Shown here in pieces: positions 37,220 through 45,694 of a stretch of 64,000 nucleotides of DNA (position 1 is its first letter; the number at the start of each line of letters is the position of its first letter). Made by a program: the position numbers and the translations under genes. The DNA is taken from assembly GCF_000585395.1 (NCBI RefSeq), contig NZ_KK073875.1:4970274-5034273 (forward strand), written 5' to 3'. The DNA comes from Saccharibacillus sacchari DSM 19268 (GTDB taxonomy: Bacteria > Bacillota > Bacilli > Paenibacillales > Paenibacillaceae). The notes beneath the pieces are model-generated. The model worked only from the letters and a program-made list of their open reading frames with translations, did not search any database and was not told the origin of the DNA.

Positions 37220-38542
37220 CTATTTTTTCACATTTTTCTTGCGCATCATGTCGAAATAACGCAGTGGCTGGTCTACTTTCAACTTCACCCGCTGCATAGG
37301 GTGACGAGCGGCGTCCAGTTCGTTGCCTTCTTCATCCCAGATCGTTCCGACGACTTGCTTGAAGAATGTACCGTCCGGACCGAAAAATTCGATTTCCGTG
37401 CCAGGTTTGAAATGGTTGCGCTGCTGAATCGTCGCGATTTCGGTCTCTGCATCGTAGTCGAGCACCAGTCCCGCGAAGTCGTACGGCACAGCCTTCTCTT
37501 CCGGTTCATAGATATGATCTTCGTGATCCGGCGTATCGTAGAAGAAGCCTGTATTGAGCGGACGATTCGCCGCTTTGTTCAGCTCTTCCATCCATTCCGG
37601 CTTCAGTACATAATTTTCCGGGTCGGCCATATAGGCATCAATCGCTTGACGATATACATTGACGACCGTCGCCACATAGTGGATCGACTTCATGCGTCCT
37701 TCAACCTTGAAGCTGTCGATGCCGACTTCAATCAGATCGGGAATGGAACCGAGCATGCACAAGTCTTTCGAACCCATGGTGAACGCGTTATCTTCCGCCA
37801 GGAACAACGGATTACTTTCCGTTTCCATCTGCTGTTCTTCGGATACCCAATCGCCTTCCGGAGAAGAATTTTCGAACAGGTCGTATTTCCAACGGCAGGA
37901 TTGGCAGCAGCCTCCCCGGTTCGAGTCGCGGTCCGTAAAATGGTTCGACAGCACGCAGCGGCCCGAATACGACGAGCACATCGCGCCGTGCACGAACGAT
38001 TCGATCTCGATATCGACGTTCTTTTTGATCTCGGCGATCTCTTCCAGACTGGTCTCTCGTCCCAACACGACGCGCGGCAGTCCTTCTTCTTTCCAAAATT
38101 GCACAGCCTGCCAGTTCAGCGTCGACTGTTGGGTGCTCAAATGAACTTCGATCAGCGGAGCCGCCGTTTTGGCCGTCTCCACGATGATCGGATCGGCCGT
38201 GATGATCGCCGCGATCCCTGCATCCTGAAGATTGCGAAGATACTCGGCAATCCCGTCCAAATCCTCTTCATGCGTATAAATATTGGTCGCGACGAATACT
38301 TTGGCACCGTATTTGTTCGCGAACTCCACGCCTTCTTTCATTTCCTCGAAGCTGAAGTTATCCGCGTTCGATCGCAAGCCGTAGGCTTGTCCCCCGATAT
38401 AAACGGCGTCTGCCCCATAGTGCACGGCAAATTTCAGCTTTTCCAGATTGCCGGCCGGCGCCAGCAGCTCGGGCTTGTCCAGACGATAACGTTTCCCTTT
38501 ATGCTGCGGCTTCGATTGAACCGGCGTTTGTGTCATTTCCAC
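37220..38542 (-). CDS. yrrO: U32 family tRNA hydroxylation protein (YrrO/TrhP2-like)
   Basis: The 440-residue protein has the U32 signature: PELLAPAGNLEKLKFAVHYGADAVYIGG at the start, ESFVHGAMCSSYSGRCVLSNHFTDRDSNRGGCCQSCRW around residues 180-225 with the conserved cysteines, and DLCMLGSIPDLIEVGIDSFKVEGRMKS. In Bacillus the pair YrrN/YrrO is known to hydroxylate uridine 34 of tRNAs using prephenate; older annotations call them peptidases or collagenases. The GTG at 38542 has AAGGGG eight bases upstream; an ATG two codons later is possible. It lies 21 bases after the yrrN-like gene. Confidence 0.92.
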   Translation of the reverse strand: MEMTQTPVQSKPQHKGKRYRLDKPELLAPAGNLEKLKFAVHYGADAVYIGGQAYGLRSNADNFSFEEMKEGVEFANKYGAKVFVATNIYTHEEDLDGIAEYLRNLQDAGIAAIITADPIIVETAKTAAPLIEVHLSTQQSTLNWQAVQFWKEEGLPRVVLGRETSLEEIAEIKKNVDIEIESFVHGAMCSSYSGRCVLSNHFTDRDSNRGGCCQSCRWKYDLFENSSPEGDWVSEEQQMETESNPLFLAEDNAFTMGSKDLCMLGSIPDLIEVGIDSFKVEGRMKSIHYVATVVNVYRQAIDAYMADPENYVLKPEWMEELNKAANRPLNTGFFYDTPDHEDHIYEPEEKAVPYDFAGLVLDYDAETEIATIQQRNHFKPGTEIEFFGPDGTFFKQVVGTIWDEEGNELDAARHPMQRVKLKVDQPLRYFDMMRKKNVKK

Positions 38543-38563
38543 GTTGCAATCCCCTTCCCTTTC

Positions 38564-39496
38564 TCAATAAACCTGTTCTTTGTAGAAAAATCCGAATGAC
38601 AGCTCGCGACGAGGGTCTTGCAAATCACGAATCTCGTCCAACCAAGCTTCGTCGAACGCGTAACCTTCCGGGTCGGACACGAAAGAGTCGATGGCTTTGC
38701 GATACGCACGCGCGGCTGCCGCATTATAAGCTGTATTTTTTAGAATGCCTTCGATCTTGAAACTTTGTACGCCGGCCTCCATCAACAGATGCAGGTCCTC
38801 CAGAATACAGATATCGCCGGAACTCATAATATGCGTACCGTTGGAATCCTCGTAAATCGGGAATAATTCATCGCGACGCTCGGCTTCGATCAGGTACAAC
38901 CCGCGATTCAGTCCGACGTTATCATCTTCCACAGGTCGTCCTTGATTCGCCATATAGCTATGCACCAAGCTGCGTTTGGAGTGGTAGATGTTCGTCATGC
39001 CATGCACCTGTACCTGAGCTTCCACTTCCAGATTCGGCATCATGCCCGTCACTTCGTCCATATTCAACTCACGCGCCAGAACGACTCTTGTCGCGCCGCG
39101 ACGTCCCCAATAGTTGGATGTGCCGTGGTTCGTTGACGTCATCTCCGCGTTCCAGTGCAGCGGCATGTCCGGCAACAATTTGCGTACCTGCATCAATACG
39201 GAAGGATCGCCGAACTCGATGCCGTCGACGCCGATCTCGCCCATTTTCTCCAAATAACCCGGTAAAGCAGGCAGCGTATCGTTATCCATGAGGTTATTGG
39301 CGCAAACATAGATCTTAATTCCTTTCGGATGCGCAAAAGCAACCGCTTCTGCGATCGCCTCCGGCGTAAATTCACCGGGCAGACGCATTCCGAACTTCTC
39401 TTCCCCCAATAAAAAAGCATCGCAACCGGCTTCCGCCAGTGCTTTCAATTCATCCAGTGTGCCGCAAGTTGCCAACAATTCGGGTCTGTATCCCAA
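38564..39496 (-). CDS. yrrN: U32 family tRNA hydroxylation protein (YrrN/TrhP1-like)
   Basis: The roughly 310-residue protein is the shorter partner of the next gene. It has the same barrel start (PELLATCGTLDELKALAEAGCDAFLLGEEKFGMRLPGEF). The segment VEAQVQVHGMTNIYHSKRSLVHSYMANQGRP sits where the longer paralogue has its cysteine motif. It lacks the cysteine cluster, as YrrN proteins do. Start: TTG at 39496 is nine bases after AAGGGG; a GTG at 39505 touches the ribosome site and is less likely. It lies 48 bases after mltG, in the same operon direction. Confidence 0.88.
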   Translation of the reverse strand: MGYRPELLATCGTLDELKALAEAGCDAFLLGEEKFGMRLPGEFTPEAIAEAVAFAHPKGIKIYVCANNLMDNDTLPALPGYLEKMGEIGVDGIEFGDPSVLMQVRKLLPDMPLHWNAEMTSTNHGTSNYWGRRGATRVVLARELNMDEVTGMMPNLEVEAQVQVHGMTNIYHSKRSLVHSYMANQGRPVEDDNVGLNRGLYLIEAERRDELFPIYEDSNGTHIMSSGDICILEDLHLLMEAGVQSFKIEGILKNTAYNAAAARAYRKAIDSFVSDPEGYAFDEAWLDEIRDLQDPRRELSFGFFYKEQVY

Positions 39497-39543
39497 AACG
39501 GCCACCCCCTTCTTTATATCCTTATCGACGCAAGCCGGGACAG

Positions 39544-40620
39544 TCAGTTGCCTCCGGCATTGCTTTCTTCGATATTTTTTTCATGTTCGGCAAACGTCTT
39601 CGCAAATAAATGCTCGCCCGAGCCGTCTTTTTTCGTTACGTAAAAGAAATAATCCGACGCTTCGGGCTGAAGTGCCGCTTCGATCGACTTCAAACTCGGC
39701 GAAGCGATCGGCCCCGGAGGAAGTCCTTCGTTTTTATACGTGTTATACGGACTATCGATCTCCAAATCGGAGTACAAGAGCCGCTCCTTCTGCTCACCCA
39801 ATGCATACTGGACAGTGGCATCGATCTGAAGCTTCATCGGGTCGTTCAAGCGATTATAGATGACTCCCGCGATCAGCGGTCGTTCCGAATCGACAACGGC
39901 TTCGCGTTCAATCAATGAAGCCGCGGTCAATAGCTCATGCACGGTCAGGCCGCGTTCCTTGAGCAGATTGTCGAAGTCCGGAATCGATTGCAGCTTCTTG
40001 CCGGTCTCCTGCACCAATCGACGAACGACGTCTTCTTCGGTTGCATCCGTACTAAATTCATACGTATCCGGGAACAAATAGCCTTCCAGCGCATACTGAA
40101 GTCCTTCGTTATCCGGAACGCCCGCAGGCAGATCATCCGCGAATTTCTCCGGTTCGCGAGTCAGCTGGCGAATCGTTTTCGCATCCCAGCCTCCGGTTTC
40201 GCTGAGCCGCTCCGCAATTTGCTTGATCGTAAAGCCTTCCGGAATCGTGACTTTTACCGACCCCTGCTGATCGCCGGATGCCGACGCCGCGCCCGCTTTT
40301 TCATTCAAAACCGCCGTAATGGCCGCATAATCGGAACCTGGAAACAATTCGTGCGTCCCCGCTTTGAAGGAACTGCCTTCATTTTCGATTCTCAAATAAA
40401 TTTTGTACAGAAGAGCGCTTCGAATCAGCCCTTCTTCCTGTAATCGGTCGGCAATACCGGCTGTACCGGTTCCTTCCGCGATCTCAAAAGCGACCGCTTG
40501 ATCCGAAACCGGAACGGGACGCATCGAAGCATAGACAAAGGCCCCGATCGACGCGACGAGCAGCAATATAATCAGGAAAAAAGCCAACGGTGCTTTGGAT
40601 CTCTTTTTCGTTTTCGTCAC
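39544..40620 (-). CDS. mltG: Endolytic murein transglycosylase
   Basis: The protein of about 358 residues is a membrane-anchored YceG/MltG enzyme that cuts nascent glycan strands and so limits their length. A short basic N terminus (TKTKKRSK) precedes one membrane helix (APLAFFLIILLLVASIGAFVYA). An extracytoplasmic LysM-like part and the catalytic domain follow, with LLTAASLIEREAVVDSERPLIAGVIYNRL (catalytic Glu) and SPYNTYKNEGLPPGPIASPS. The GTG at 40620 is preferred because AAAGGA lies 11 bases upstream; an ATG at 40632 is almost inside that site. It keeps the conserved place between DUF1292 and U32 genes. Confidence 0.92.
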   Translation of the reverse strand: MTKTKKRSKAPLAFFLIILLLVASIGAFVYASMRPVPVSDQAVAFEIAEGTGTAGIADRLQEEGLIRSALLYKIYLRIENEGSSFKAGTHELFPGSDYAAITAVLNEKAGAASASGDQQGSVKVTIPEGFTIKQIAERLSETGGWDAKTIRQLTREPEKFADDLPAGVPDNEGLQYALEGYLFPDTYEFSTDATEEDVVRRLVQETGKKLQSIPDFDNLLKERGLTVHELLTAASLIEREAVVDSERPLIAGVIYNRLNDPMKLQIDATVQYALGEQKERLLYSDLEIDSPYNTYKNEGLPPGPIASPSLKSIEAALQPEASDYFFYVTKKDGSGEHLFAKTFAEHEKNIEESNAGGN

Positions 40621-40663
40621 TACGGCGCACATCCTTTTCAGGCTTCCGGTATGGAAAATCGAG

Positions 40664-40689
40664 TAAAAAGGGCGGACTGCTCCGCCCTT
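40664..40689 (-). terminator. Terminator between the DUF1292 genes and mltG
   Basis: AAGGGCGGA pairs with TCCGCCCTT around CTGC. On the minus strand TTTACTCG follows. It separates, at least partly, the alaS-side operon from mltG-yrrN-yrrO. A second small hairpin (CGGACC/GGTCCG) lies at 40713-40734. Confidence 0.75.
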
Positions 40690-40754
40690 CAACGTTTTTT
40701 TGCGCATGGCAAAACGGACCAGGCTCACCGGGTCCGCTTGCTTTACCGATTCCC

Positions 40755-41063
40755 TTAGATTTCTTCCGGGAAAGTGAGTTCGTCGAACAGCTCGGCTACA
40801 TTTTCCCACTCGTCATCGTCGTCGATCGTCGTCAATTGAACTTCGCCTTCCGGTGAAGTTTCGATCTTGAGAATCTGCACATCGTCATCGGCTCCGGCGT
40901 TCTCGTTTTGCAAAACTGCATACGCGCCGCCGCCCACTTCGAACTCTTTCAAGATTCGGTACGTCACCGATTCGGCATTCTCGTCGATCAGCTCGACATC
41001 CAATCCGTATACCTTCTCCAACTTGTTCGTGTATACGACCTGACTTGCGGAAAATTCAGTCAT
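40755..41063 (-). CDS. DUF1292 protein, second copy
   Basis: The 102-residue acidic cytoplasmic protein begins MTEFSASQVVYTNKLEKVYGL. It has the DUF1292 pattern of alternating strands (VTYRILKEFEVGGGAYAVLQ, DVQILKIET) and an Asp-rich C-terminal helix (DDDDEWENVAELFDELTF). GGGAGG precedes the ATG at 41063. The family's function is unknown. It lies five bases after a second DUF1292 gene, so the two are coupled and probably arose by duplication. Confidence 0.85.
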   Translation of the reverse strand: MTEFSASQVVYTNKLEKVYGLDVELIDENAESVTYRILKEFEVGGGAYAVLQNENAGADDDVQILKIETSPEGEVQLTTIDDDDEWENVAELFDELTFPEEI

Positions 41064-41068
41064 AGCTT

Positions 41069-41368
41069 TTATTCCTCCCCGTCCAATTCGGCAACAAGTG
41101 TGTTGAAAGTCTCTTCGACGATCTGCCATTCGGCTTCGTCTTCAATTACATAGAGCTTCAAATCATCGTCGTCTTCCTCATAGCGGAATGCATAGACTTC
41201 GTCTGCTTCTTCATCATCCGAATCCAGCGGAACAACCATCATATACTTGCTGTCGGAGCCGTCCACTTCGAATTTCATGATAACTTCAAAGCCTTCTTCC
41301 TGACCTTCTTCATCAGGGATATAAATAATTTCCGGCTCTTCGCCTACGAGATTGGAATCGTTTGCCAT
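41069..41368 (-). CDS. DUF1292 protein, first copy (YrzB-like)
   Basis: The 99-residue very acidic protein begins MANDSNLVGEEPEIIYIPDEEG. It has the DUF1292 core (FEVIMKFEVDGSDSKYMMVVPL, VYAFRYEEDDDDLKLYVIEDEAEWQIVEETFNTL). This is the YrzB-type gene found after ruvX in Bacillales. ATG at 41368 has AAAGGGTG upstream. It lies 13 bases after ruvX and five before the other DUF1292 gene. Confidence 0.88.
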   Translation of the reverse strand: MANDSNLVGEEPEIIYIPDEEGQEEGFEVIMKFEVDGSDSKYMMVVPLDSDDEEADEVYAFRYEEDDDDLKLYVIEDEAEWQIVEETFNTLVAELDGEE

Positions 41369-41381
41369 GCCCGTCACCCTT

Positions 41382-41798
41382 TCACCGTTTTGATTTGGAA
41401 TCGAGATAATTTTGCAAGATCAGACCCGCCGCGATCTTGTCGACGACCTGTTTGCGCTTCTTGCGACTGACATCAGCTTCGAGCAGCGTTCGCTCGGCGG
41501 ATACTGTTGTCAGACGTTCATCCCAGAGGTGAACAGGCAGACCCAGCAATTCCCGCAGCGATTCGGCGAACTCGATGCACAGCTCGCCGCGCGGACCGAT
41601 CGTGCCGTTCATGTTTTTCGGAAGACCGACAACGACCTCTTCGGCTTCATTCATCTTCGCAAGCTCGACGATCCGCTGCAAATGCGAATCGTCTTCGCGG
41701 CGCTGGATGACTTCGATGCCTTGCGCAGTCCAGCCGAAAGCGTCGCTCACCGCGACGCCGATTCGGCGATCCCCATAATCGAGACCCAGCAATTTCAT
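41382..41798 (-). CDS. ruvX: RuvX/YqgF-family nuclease
   Basis: The 138-residue RNase H-fold protein has motif I LLGLDYGDRRIGVAVSD, the middle Glu/Asp region VVVGLPKNMNGTIGPRGE near 58-75, and LWDERLTT plus DKIAAGLILQNYL at the end. Family members process the 5' end of pre-16S rRNA or act as Holliday-junction resolvases; which applies here cannot be read. AGGAG precedes the ATG. It lies 12 bases after ireB in the conserved alaS-ireB-ruvX string. Confidence 0.93.
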   Translation of the reverse strand: MKLLGLDYGDRRIGVAVSDAFGWTAQGIEVIQRREDDSHLQRIVELAKMNEAEEVVVGLPKNMNGTIGPRGELCIEFAESLRELLGLPVHLWDERLTTVSAERTLLEADVSRKKRKQVVDKIAAGLILQNYLDSKSKR

Positions 41799-41810
41799 GA
41801 TACCTATCTC

Positions 41811-42068
41811 CTATCGAAGCTTGGACAAATAAGAACGGACCAGCTCTTCGATCAGCTCGTCGCGCTCCTTCTTGCGGATCAGGCTTCGCGCGTTGTTATG
41901 TCTCGGGATGTAAGCCGGATCTCCGGACAATAAGTAGCCTACAATCTGATTGATTGGATTGTACTCTTTCTCCACAAGCGCGTCGTACACGGTAAGCAAG
42001 ATTTCCTCTGCGGAAGTTTCTTCATCGCCTTGTACGTTGAACTTTACAGTTTTGTCCATGGAATCCAT
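41811..42068 (-). CDS. ireB: IreB/ReoM-family regulatory protein (DUF965)
   Basis: The 85-residue protein begins [22 protein letters not shown] and continues to [30 protein letters not shown], the full DUF965 length. In enterococci and Listeria homologues are substrates of the PASTA Ser/Thr kinase, phosphorylated on N-terminal threonines (here the DKTVKFN region), and control wall synthesis or cephalosporin tolerance. AGGTG precedes the ATG. It lies between alaS (137 bases) and ruvX, as in most Bacillales. Confidence 0.92.
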   Translation of the reverse strand: MDSMDKTVKFNVQGDEETSAEEILLTVYDALVEKEYNPINQIVGYLLSGDPAYIPRHNNARSLIRKKERDELIEELVRSYLSKLR

Positions 42069-42205
42069 AAGGATTACACCTCGCTTCGCAAAGCGTCCGC
42101 GTGCACGCGGCGCGCCTTGACGCCTTAATTGTTGAATCTTATTTATCATATCACACTTTTCCCGGATCAAGAAACGGGGAATCGGGTGAAGATGAAGGCC
42201 AAGAA

Positions 42206-44848
42206 TTAAGCGTTCAGCGATTGTTCAAGAACGGATACGGCCTTATCGAGCGCTTCTTGCAGCTTCGATGCATCTTTGCCTCCGGCTTGCGCCATGTCGG
42301 GACGACCGCCGCCGCCGCCGCCGCATACGGTTGCGGCTTCTTTAACCAGCTTGCCGGCATTCAAGCCGCGAGCCGTCAGCTCTTTTGGAACGACAACGAC
42401 AAAGTTGACTTTGTCTTCGGAAGGCGCGCCCAGTACCAATACGGCTTGGGGCAGTTTCACTTTCAGTTCATCCGCCAACGAACGAAGGCCGTCCATATCG
42501 GAAGCCGATACTTTCTCGGCCAAGACCTGTACGCCGCCTACTTCGCGAACATTGTCCGTCAGTTGACCGGCTTCGATCGCGCCCAGTTTGCCGCGAAGCG
42601 ATTCGATCTCGCGCTCTGCATCCTTAAGTTGTTTGTTCAGACCGTCGATCCGCTTCGGAACTTCGGTAATCGGCGTCTTGAGCGCTGCTGCCGATTGCTT
42701 CAGCAGCTCAAGCTGCTCGTCGAGGTACAGGTACGCTCCGCGTCCCGTCAACGCTTCGATTCGGCGCACGCCGGAACCGATGCCGCTCTCGCCGACAAGC
42801 TTGAACAATCCGATCTCGCTCGTATTCCGAACATGGCAACCGCCGCACAGCTCCAGGCTGTAATCGCCGATTTCGACCACGCGGACGATGTCGCCGTATT
42901 TTTCGCCGAACAGAGCCATCGCGCCCATTGCTTTGGCTTCTTCGATGCCTTTGAGTTCGATCTGCACGTTGACGCCTTTCCAGATCTGCTCGTTCACGCG
43001 ACGTTCCACATCGGCCAACTCTTCTTGCGTGATGCTGCCGAAGTGCGAGAAGTCGAAGCGCAGACGCTGCGGTTCAACGAGCGATCCTGCTTGGTTAACA
43101 TGCGTGCCCAGCACTTCTTTGAGCGCTTTATGCAGCAAATGCGTCGCCGTGTGATTCTTCTCGATTGCCGTGCGCGAATCGCGTTCCACGCTTGCGCGAA
43201 CATCATCGCCGACGTGAAGCTCGCCGGATTCGACGGTTACTTGGTGCACGTGTTGGCCGCCCGGTGCTTTTACCAGACCTTCGACATTCAGCGTTCCGGT
43301 AAAGGAAGAGATGGTCCCCACGTCGCTGACCTGGCCGCCGCTTTCCGCGTAGAACGGAGTCTTGTCCAGTACGACGAGCGCCGAATCGCCTTCGCCTACG
43401 GATTCTACGATTGCGCCGTCTTTGATCAAAACGACGATCTTCGCTTCGACAGACGTTTCACCGTAGCCTACGAATTCGCTTGCCGCTTCCAGTTCGGACA
43501 ATGCGCCGCCCTGGATGTTCATGCCGCCGCCTTTTTTATGCGCTTCACGGGCTCTTGTACGCTGCTCTTGCATCGCCGTCTCGAATCCGTCGCGATCTAC
43601 CGTCATGCCGTGTTCCAACGCGAAGTCTTCGGTCAGGTCGAGCGGGAAGCCGAACGTGTCGTACATTTTAAACGCGTCTTCGCCGCCGATCACGCTCTCG
43701 CCTACTGCCTTGGCACGCTCTGCCGTCTCCGTCAGAATCGCCAGACCGTCGGACAACGTCTTGAGGAAACGTTCTTCTTCCAGACGAATCACGCGTTCGA
43801 TCAGTTCGCGGCTATCTACGATTTGCGTGTAGTATACGCCCATTACGTCGCCTACGGTGCGAACCAGCTCATACAGGAACGGACGGTCAAGCCCGATTAC
43901 GCGTCCGTAACGAACGGCGCGACGGAGCAAACGACGGATGACGTAACCCCGACCTTCGTTCGAAGGCTGAACGCCGTCGCCGACAGCGAACGTTACCGTA
44001 CGCACGTGGTCAGCGATAACTTTAAGCGCAACGTCATGCTCTTCGCTTACGCCGTATTCGATTCCTGCCAGCTTCGCCGTATGCTGAATCATCGGCTGGA
44101 ACAGATCCGTGTCGAAGTTCGAGTTCACGTCTTGCAGAATGGACGTCAGACGCTCCAGGCCTGCGCCCGTATCGATGTTTTTGTTCGGGAGCGGCGTGTA
44201 GCTGCCGTCTTTATTATGGTTGAATTGCGAGAATACGAGGTTCCATACTTCGAGGAAACGCTCGTTTTCGCCGCCCGGATACATCTCCGGATCATTCGGG
44301 TCCAATACGCCGTAAGCGTCGCCGCGATCGTAGAAGATTTCGCTGCAAGGTCCGCAAGGGCCTTCACCGATATCCCAGAAATTTTCGTCGCCCAGCTTGA
44401 TGATGCGCTCGGCCGGCAGACCGACCTTCGTATTCCAGAGCATGAACGCTTCTTCGTCTTCCGCGTATACGGTTACGCTGATGCGCTCCGGATCGAAGCC
44501 GATCCATTGCGGTCCGGTGAGGAACTCCCACGCCCACGTGATCGCTTCTTCTTTGAAGTAATCGCCGATCGAGAAGTTACCCAACATTTCGAAGAACGTA
44601 TGGTGGCGACGCGTCTTGCCCACGTTCTCGATATCGTTGGTGCGAATACATTTTTGCGAGTTCGCGATTCTTGGATTTTCCGGCTTCACGCGGCCGTCAA
44701 AATACGGTTTCAGCGGTGCCATACCCGCATTGATCCACAGCAGGGACGGATCATTGTGCGGCACAAGCGGCGCGCTCGGTTCAATATGGTGACCTTTTTG
44801 TTCGAAGAATTCAAGCCATTTAGAGCGGATTTCACTAGCTTTCATCAT
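42206..44848 (-). CDS. alaS: Alanyl-tRNA synthetase
   Basis: The 880-residue class II synthetase charges tRNA-Ala. The aminoacylation core shows [37 protein letters not shown] and [21 protein letters not shown]. The editing domain has [12 protein letters not shown] near residue 565 and CGGCHV near 665, the zinc ligands that clear Ser- and Gly-tRNA-Ala. The C-Ala domain ends with [20 protein letters not shown] lies eight bases before the first ATG. Expression is governed by the T-box leader upstream. Confidence 0.96.
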   Translation of the reverse strand: MMKASEIRSKWLEFFEQKGHHIEPSAPLVPHNDPSLLWINAGMAPLKPYFDGRVKPENPRIANSQKCIRTNDIENVGKTRRHHTFFEMLGNFSIGDYFKEEAITWAWEFLTGPQWIGFDPERISVTVYAEDEEAFMLWNTKVGLPAERIIKLGDENFWDIGEGPCGPCSEIFYDRGDAYGVLDPNDPEMYPGGENERFLEVWNLVFSQFNHNKDGSYTPLPNKNIDTGAGLERLTSILQDVNSNFDTDLFQPMIQHTAKLAGIEYGVSEEHDVALKVIADHVRTVTFAVGDGVQPSNEGRGYVIRRLLRRAVRYGRVIGLDRPFLYELVRTVGDVMGVYYTQIVDSRELIERVIRLEEERFLKTLSDGLAILTETAERAKAVGESVIGGEDAFKMYDTFGFPLDLTEDFALEHGMTVDRDGFETAMQEQRTRAREAHKKGGGMNIQGGALSELEAASEFVGYGETSVEAKIVVLIKDGAIVESVGEGDSALVVLDKTPFYAESGGQVSDVGTISSFTGTLNVEGLVKAPGGQHVHQVTVESGELHVGDDVRASVERDSRTAIEKNHTATHLLHKALKEVLGTHVNQAGSLVEPQRLRFDFSHFGSITQEELADVERRVNEQIWKGVNVQIELKGIEEAKAMGAMALFGEKYGDIVRVVEIGDYSLELCGGCHVRNTSEIGLFKLVGESGIGSGVRRIEALTGRGAYLYLDEQLELLKQSAAALKTPITEVPKRIDGLNKQLKDAEREIESLRGKLGAIEAGQLTDNVREVGGVQVLAEKVSASDMDGLRSLADELKVKLPQAVLVLGAPSEDKVNFVVVVPKELTARGLNAGKLVKEAATVCGGGGGGRPDMAQAGGKDASKLQEALDKAVSVLEQSLNA

Positions 44849-44881
44849 TTTCGGACCTCCGTTTATGAATGTTAAAAAACA

Positions 44882-45188
44882 TAAAAAACGCCCCTGAAAT
44901 ATTCAGGGACGATTGCTCGCGGTACCACCCTGGTTATCGCCCCATGACTTCGGCCTGCATCAAGCAGCGTGAAGGCAATTATGGACGATCTCCTCGTTCG
45001 CGTCCGTTAACGGGGACGAGTCGGCTGCGGCAAAATCTGCCAAGCACTCCGGAATCAGCTTTCGGTCCGTTGGCCTCCCAGGCTCTTCCACCCATGCGCA
45101 TCTGCACAAGGAGCCTGTTCGCTGAGGAGGCGTCCCTTCAGGACGTACTTCATTCCTTCATCGTTTTATCGACTATAGTCAATGCTTT
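44882..45188 (-). ncRNA. T-box leader of alaS (Ala specifier GCU)
   Basis: The minus-strand leader has the invariant T-box AGGGTGGTACCGCG at 44931-44918 and an intrinsic terminator (CCCTGAAT/ATTCAGGG plus T-run) at 44882-44911. In stem I, a GGAAT...ATTCC lower helix, an AGTA S-turn and a GTCC/GGAC upper helix frame the specifier loop. The triplet there is GCT at 45059-45057, an alanine codon followed by a purine. Uncharged tRNA-Ala should relieve termination. Confidence 0.93.
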
Positions 45189-45191
45189 CCC

Positions 45192-45220
45192 AGTATATCG
45201 GGCACCCGAATTTCTGTCAA
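45192..45220 (-). promoter_or_regulatory. Sigma-A promoter of the alaS T-box transcript
   Basis: TTGACA, 17 bases, then TATACT on the minus strand, just upstream of the T-box leader. It is near consensus. Confidence 0.85.
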
Positions 45221-45257
45221 TGAGAAAGCAACCGGCAAAGAAGAATCCGCAAAAAGC

Positions 45258-45313
45258 AAAAAAAGCCGGAAGAACCCGGGAATAAACTTCTTTGAGTCCC
45301 CTTGTTCTTCCGA
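45258..45313 (-). terminator. Terminator of the small zinc-ribbon gene
   Basis: CGGAAGAAC pairs with GTTCTTCCG across a roughly 30-base loop. On the minus strand GCTTTTTTTGC follows. It lies between the small gene and the alaS promoter. Confidence 0.7.
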
Positions 45314-45330
45314 CTTCTTCCGATACTTGT

Positions 45331-45549
45331 TTAAGAAGCTCTCGACTCCGCATGCAGCTGATGTGCGGCATCCGCCGCATTTTCCAGGCAAAACAAGTCG
45401 TCCAGCGAACTGAGCGTTCCGTCTTTTTCAACTTGATAAACCGACATCTTTCCGGCATTAACGTTCAATTCGATAAAACAGCTCCAGCAGTAGAACTGAT
45501 GCGAGCCGATTTTCCCGATATCTTTGGAACTGCAATTTGGACATTTCAT
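45331..45549 (-). CDS. Small zinc-ribbon protein, unknown
   Basis: The 72-residue protein begins MKCPNCSSKDIGKIGSHQFY and has two Cys pairs (CPNC and CWSC, residues 3-6 and 21-24), a classic treble-clef or ribbon zinc site. A hydrophilic tail with no motif follows. AGGTGAT lies eight bases before the ATG at 45549. I do not recognise a named family; this may be a small nucleic-acid or protein-binding factor. It has its own terminator and lies between the cysteine desulfurase and alaS. Confidence 0.7.
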   Translation of the reverse strand: MKCPNCSSKDIGKIGSHQFYCWSCFIELNVNAGKMSVYQVEKDGTLSSLDDLFCLENAADAAHQLHAESRAS

Positions 45550-45694
45550 TATGGGGATCACCTATCCGTCCGCTTATTTGAATGTCGTGAAGAAGTCTGG
45601 ATTTCTTCCGATTGAACGATTATTCACAATCTGAATCACGAAACAAACTTTTTTGCGCAAGACGGGTTTGTTTCGAATCGCCATGTGGGACATA

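Noticed and set aside
42101-44875. A 924-codon open frame on the plus strand opposite alaS
   Set aside because: Antisense shadow of alaS created by the GC-rich third-position bias; no ribosome site and no domain.
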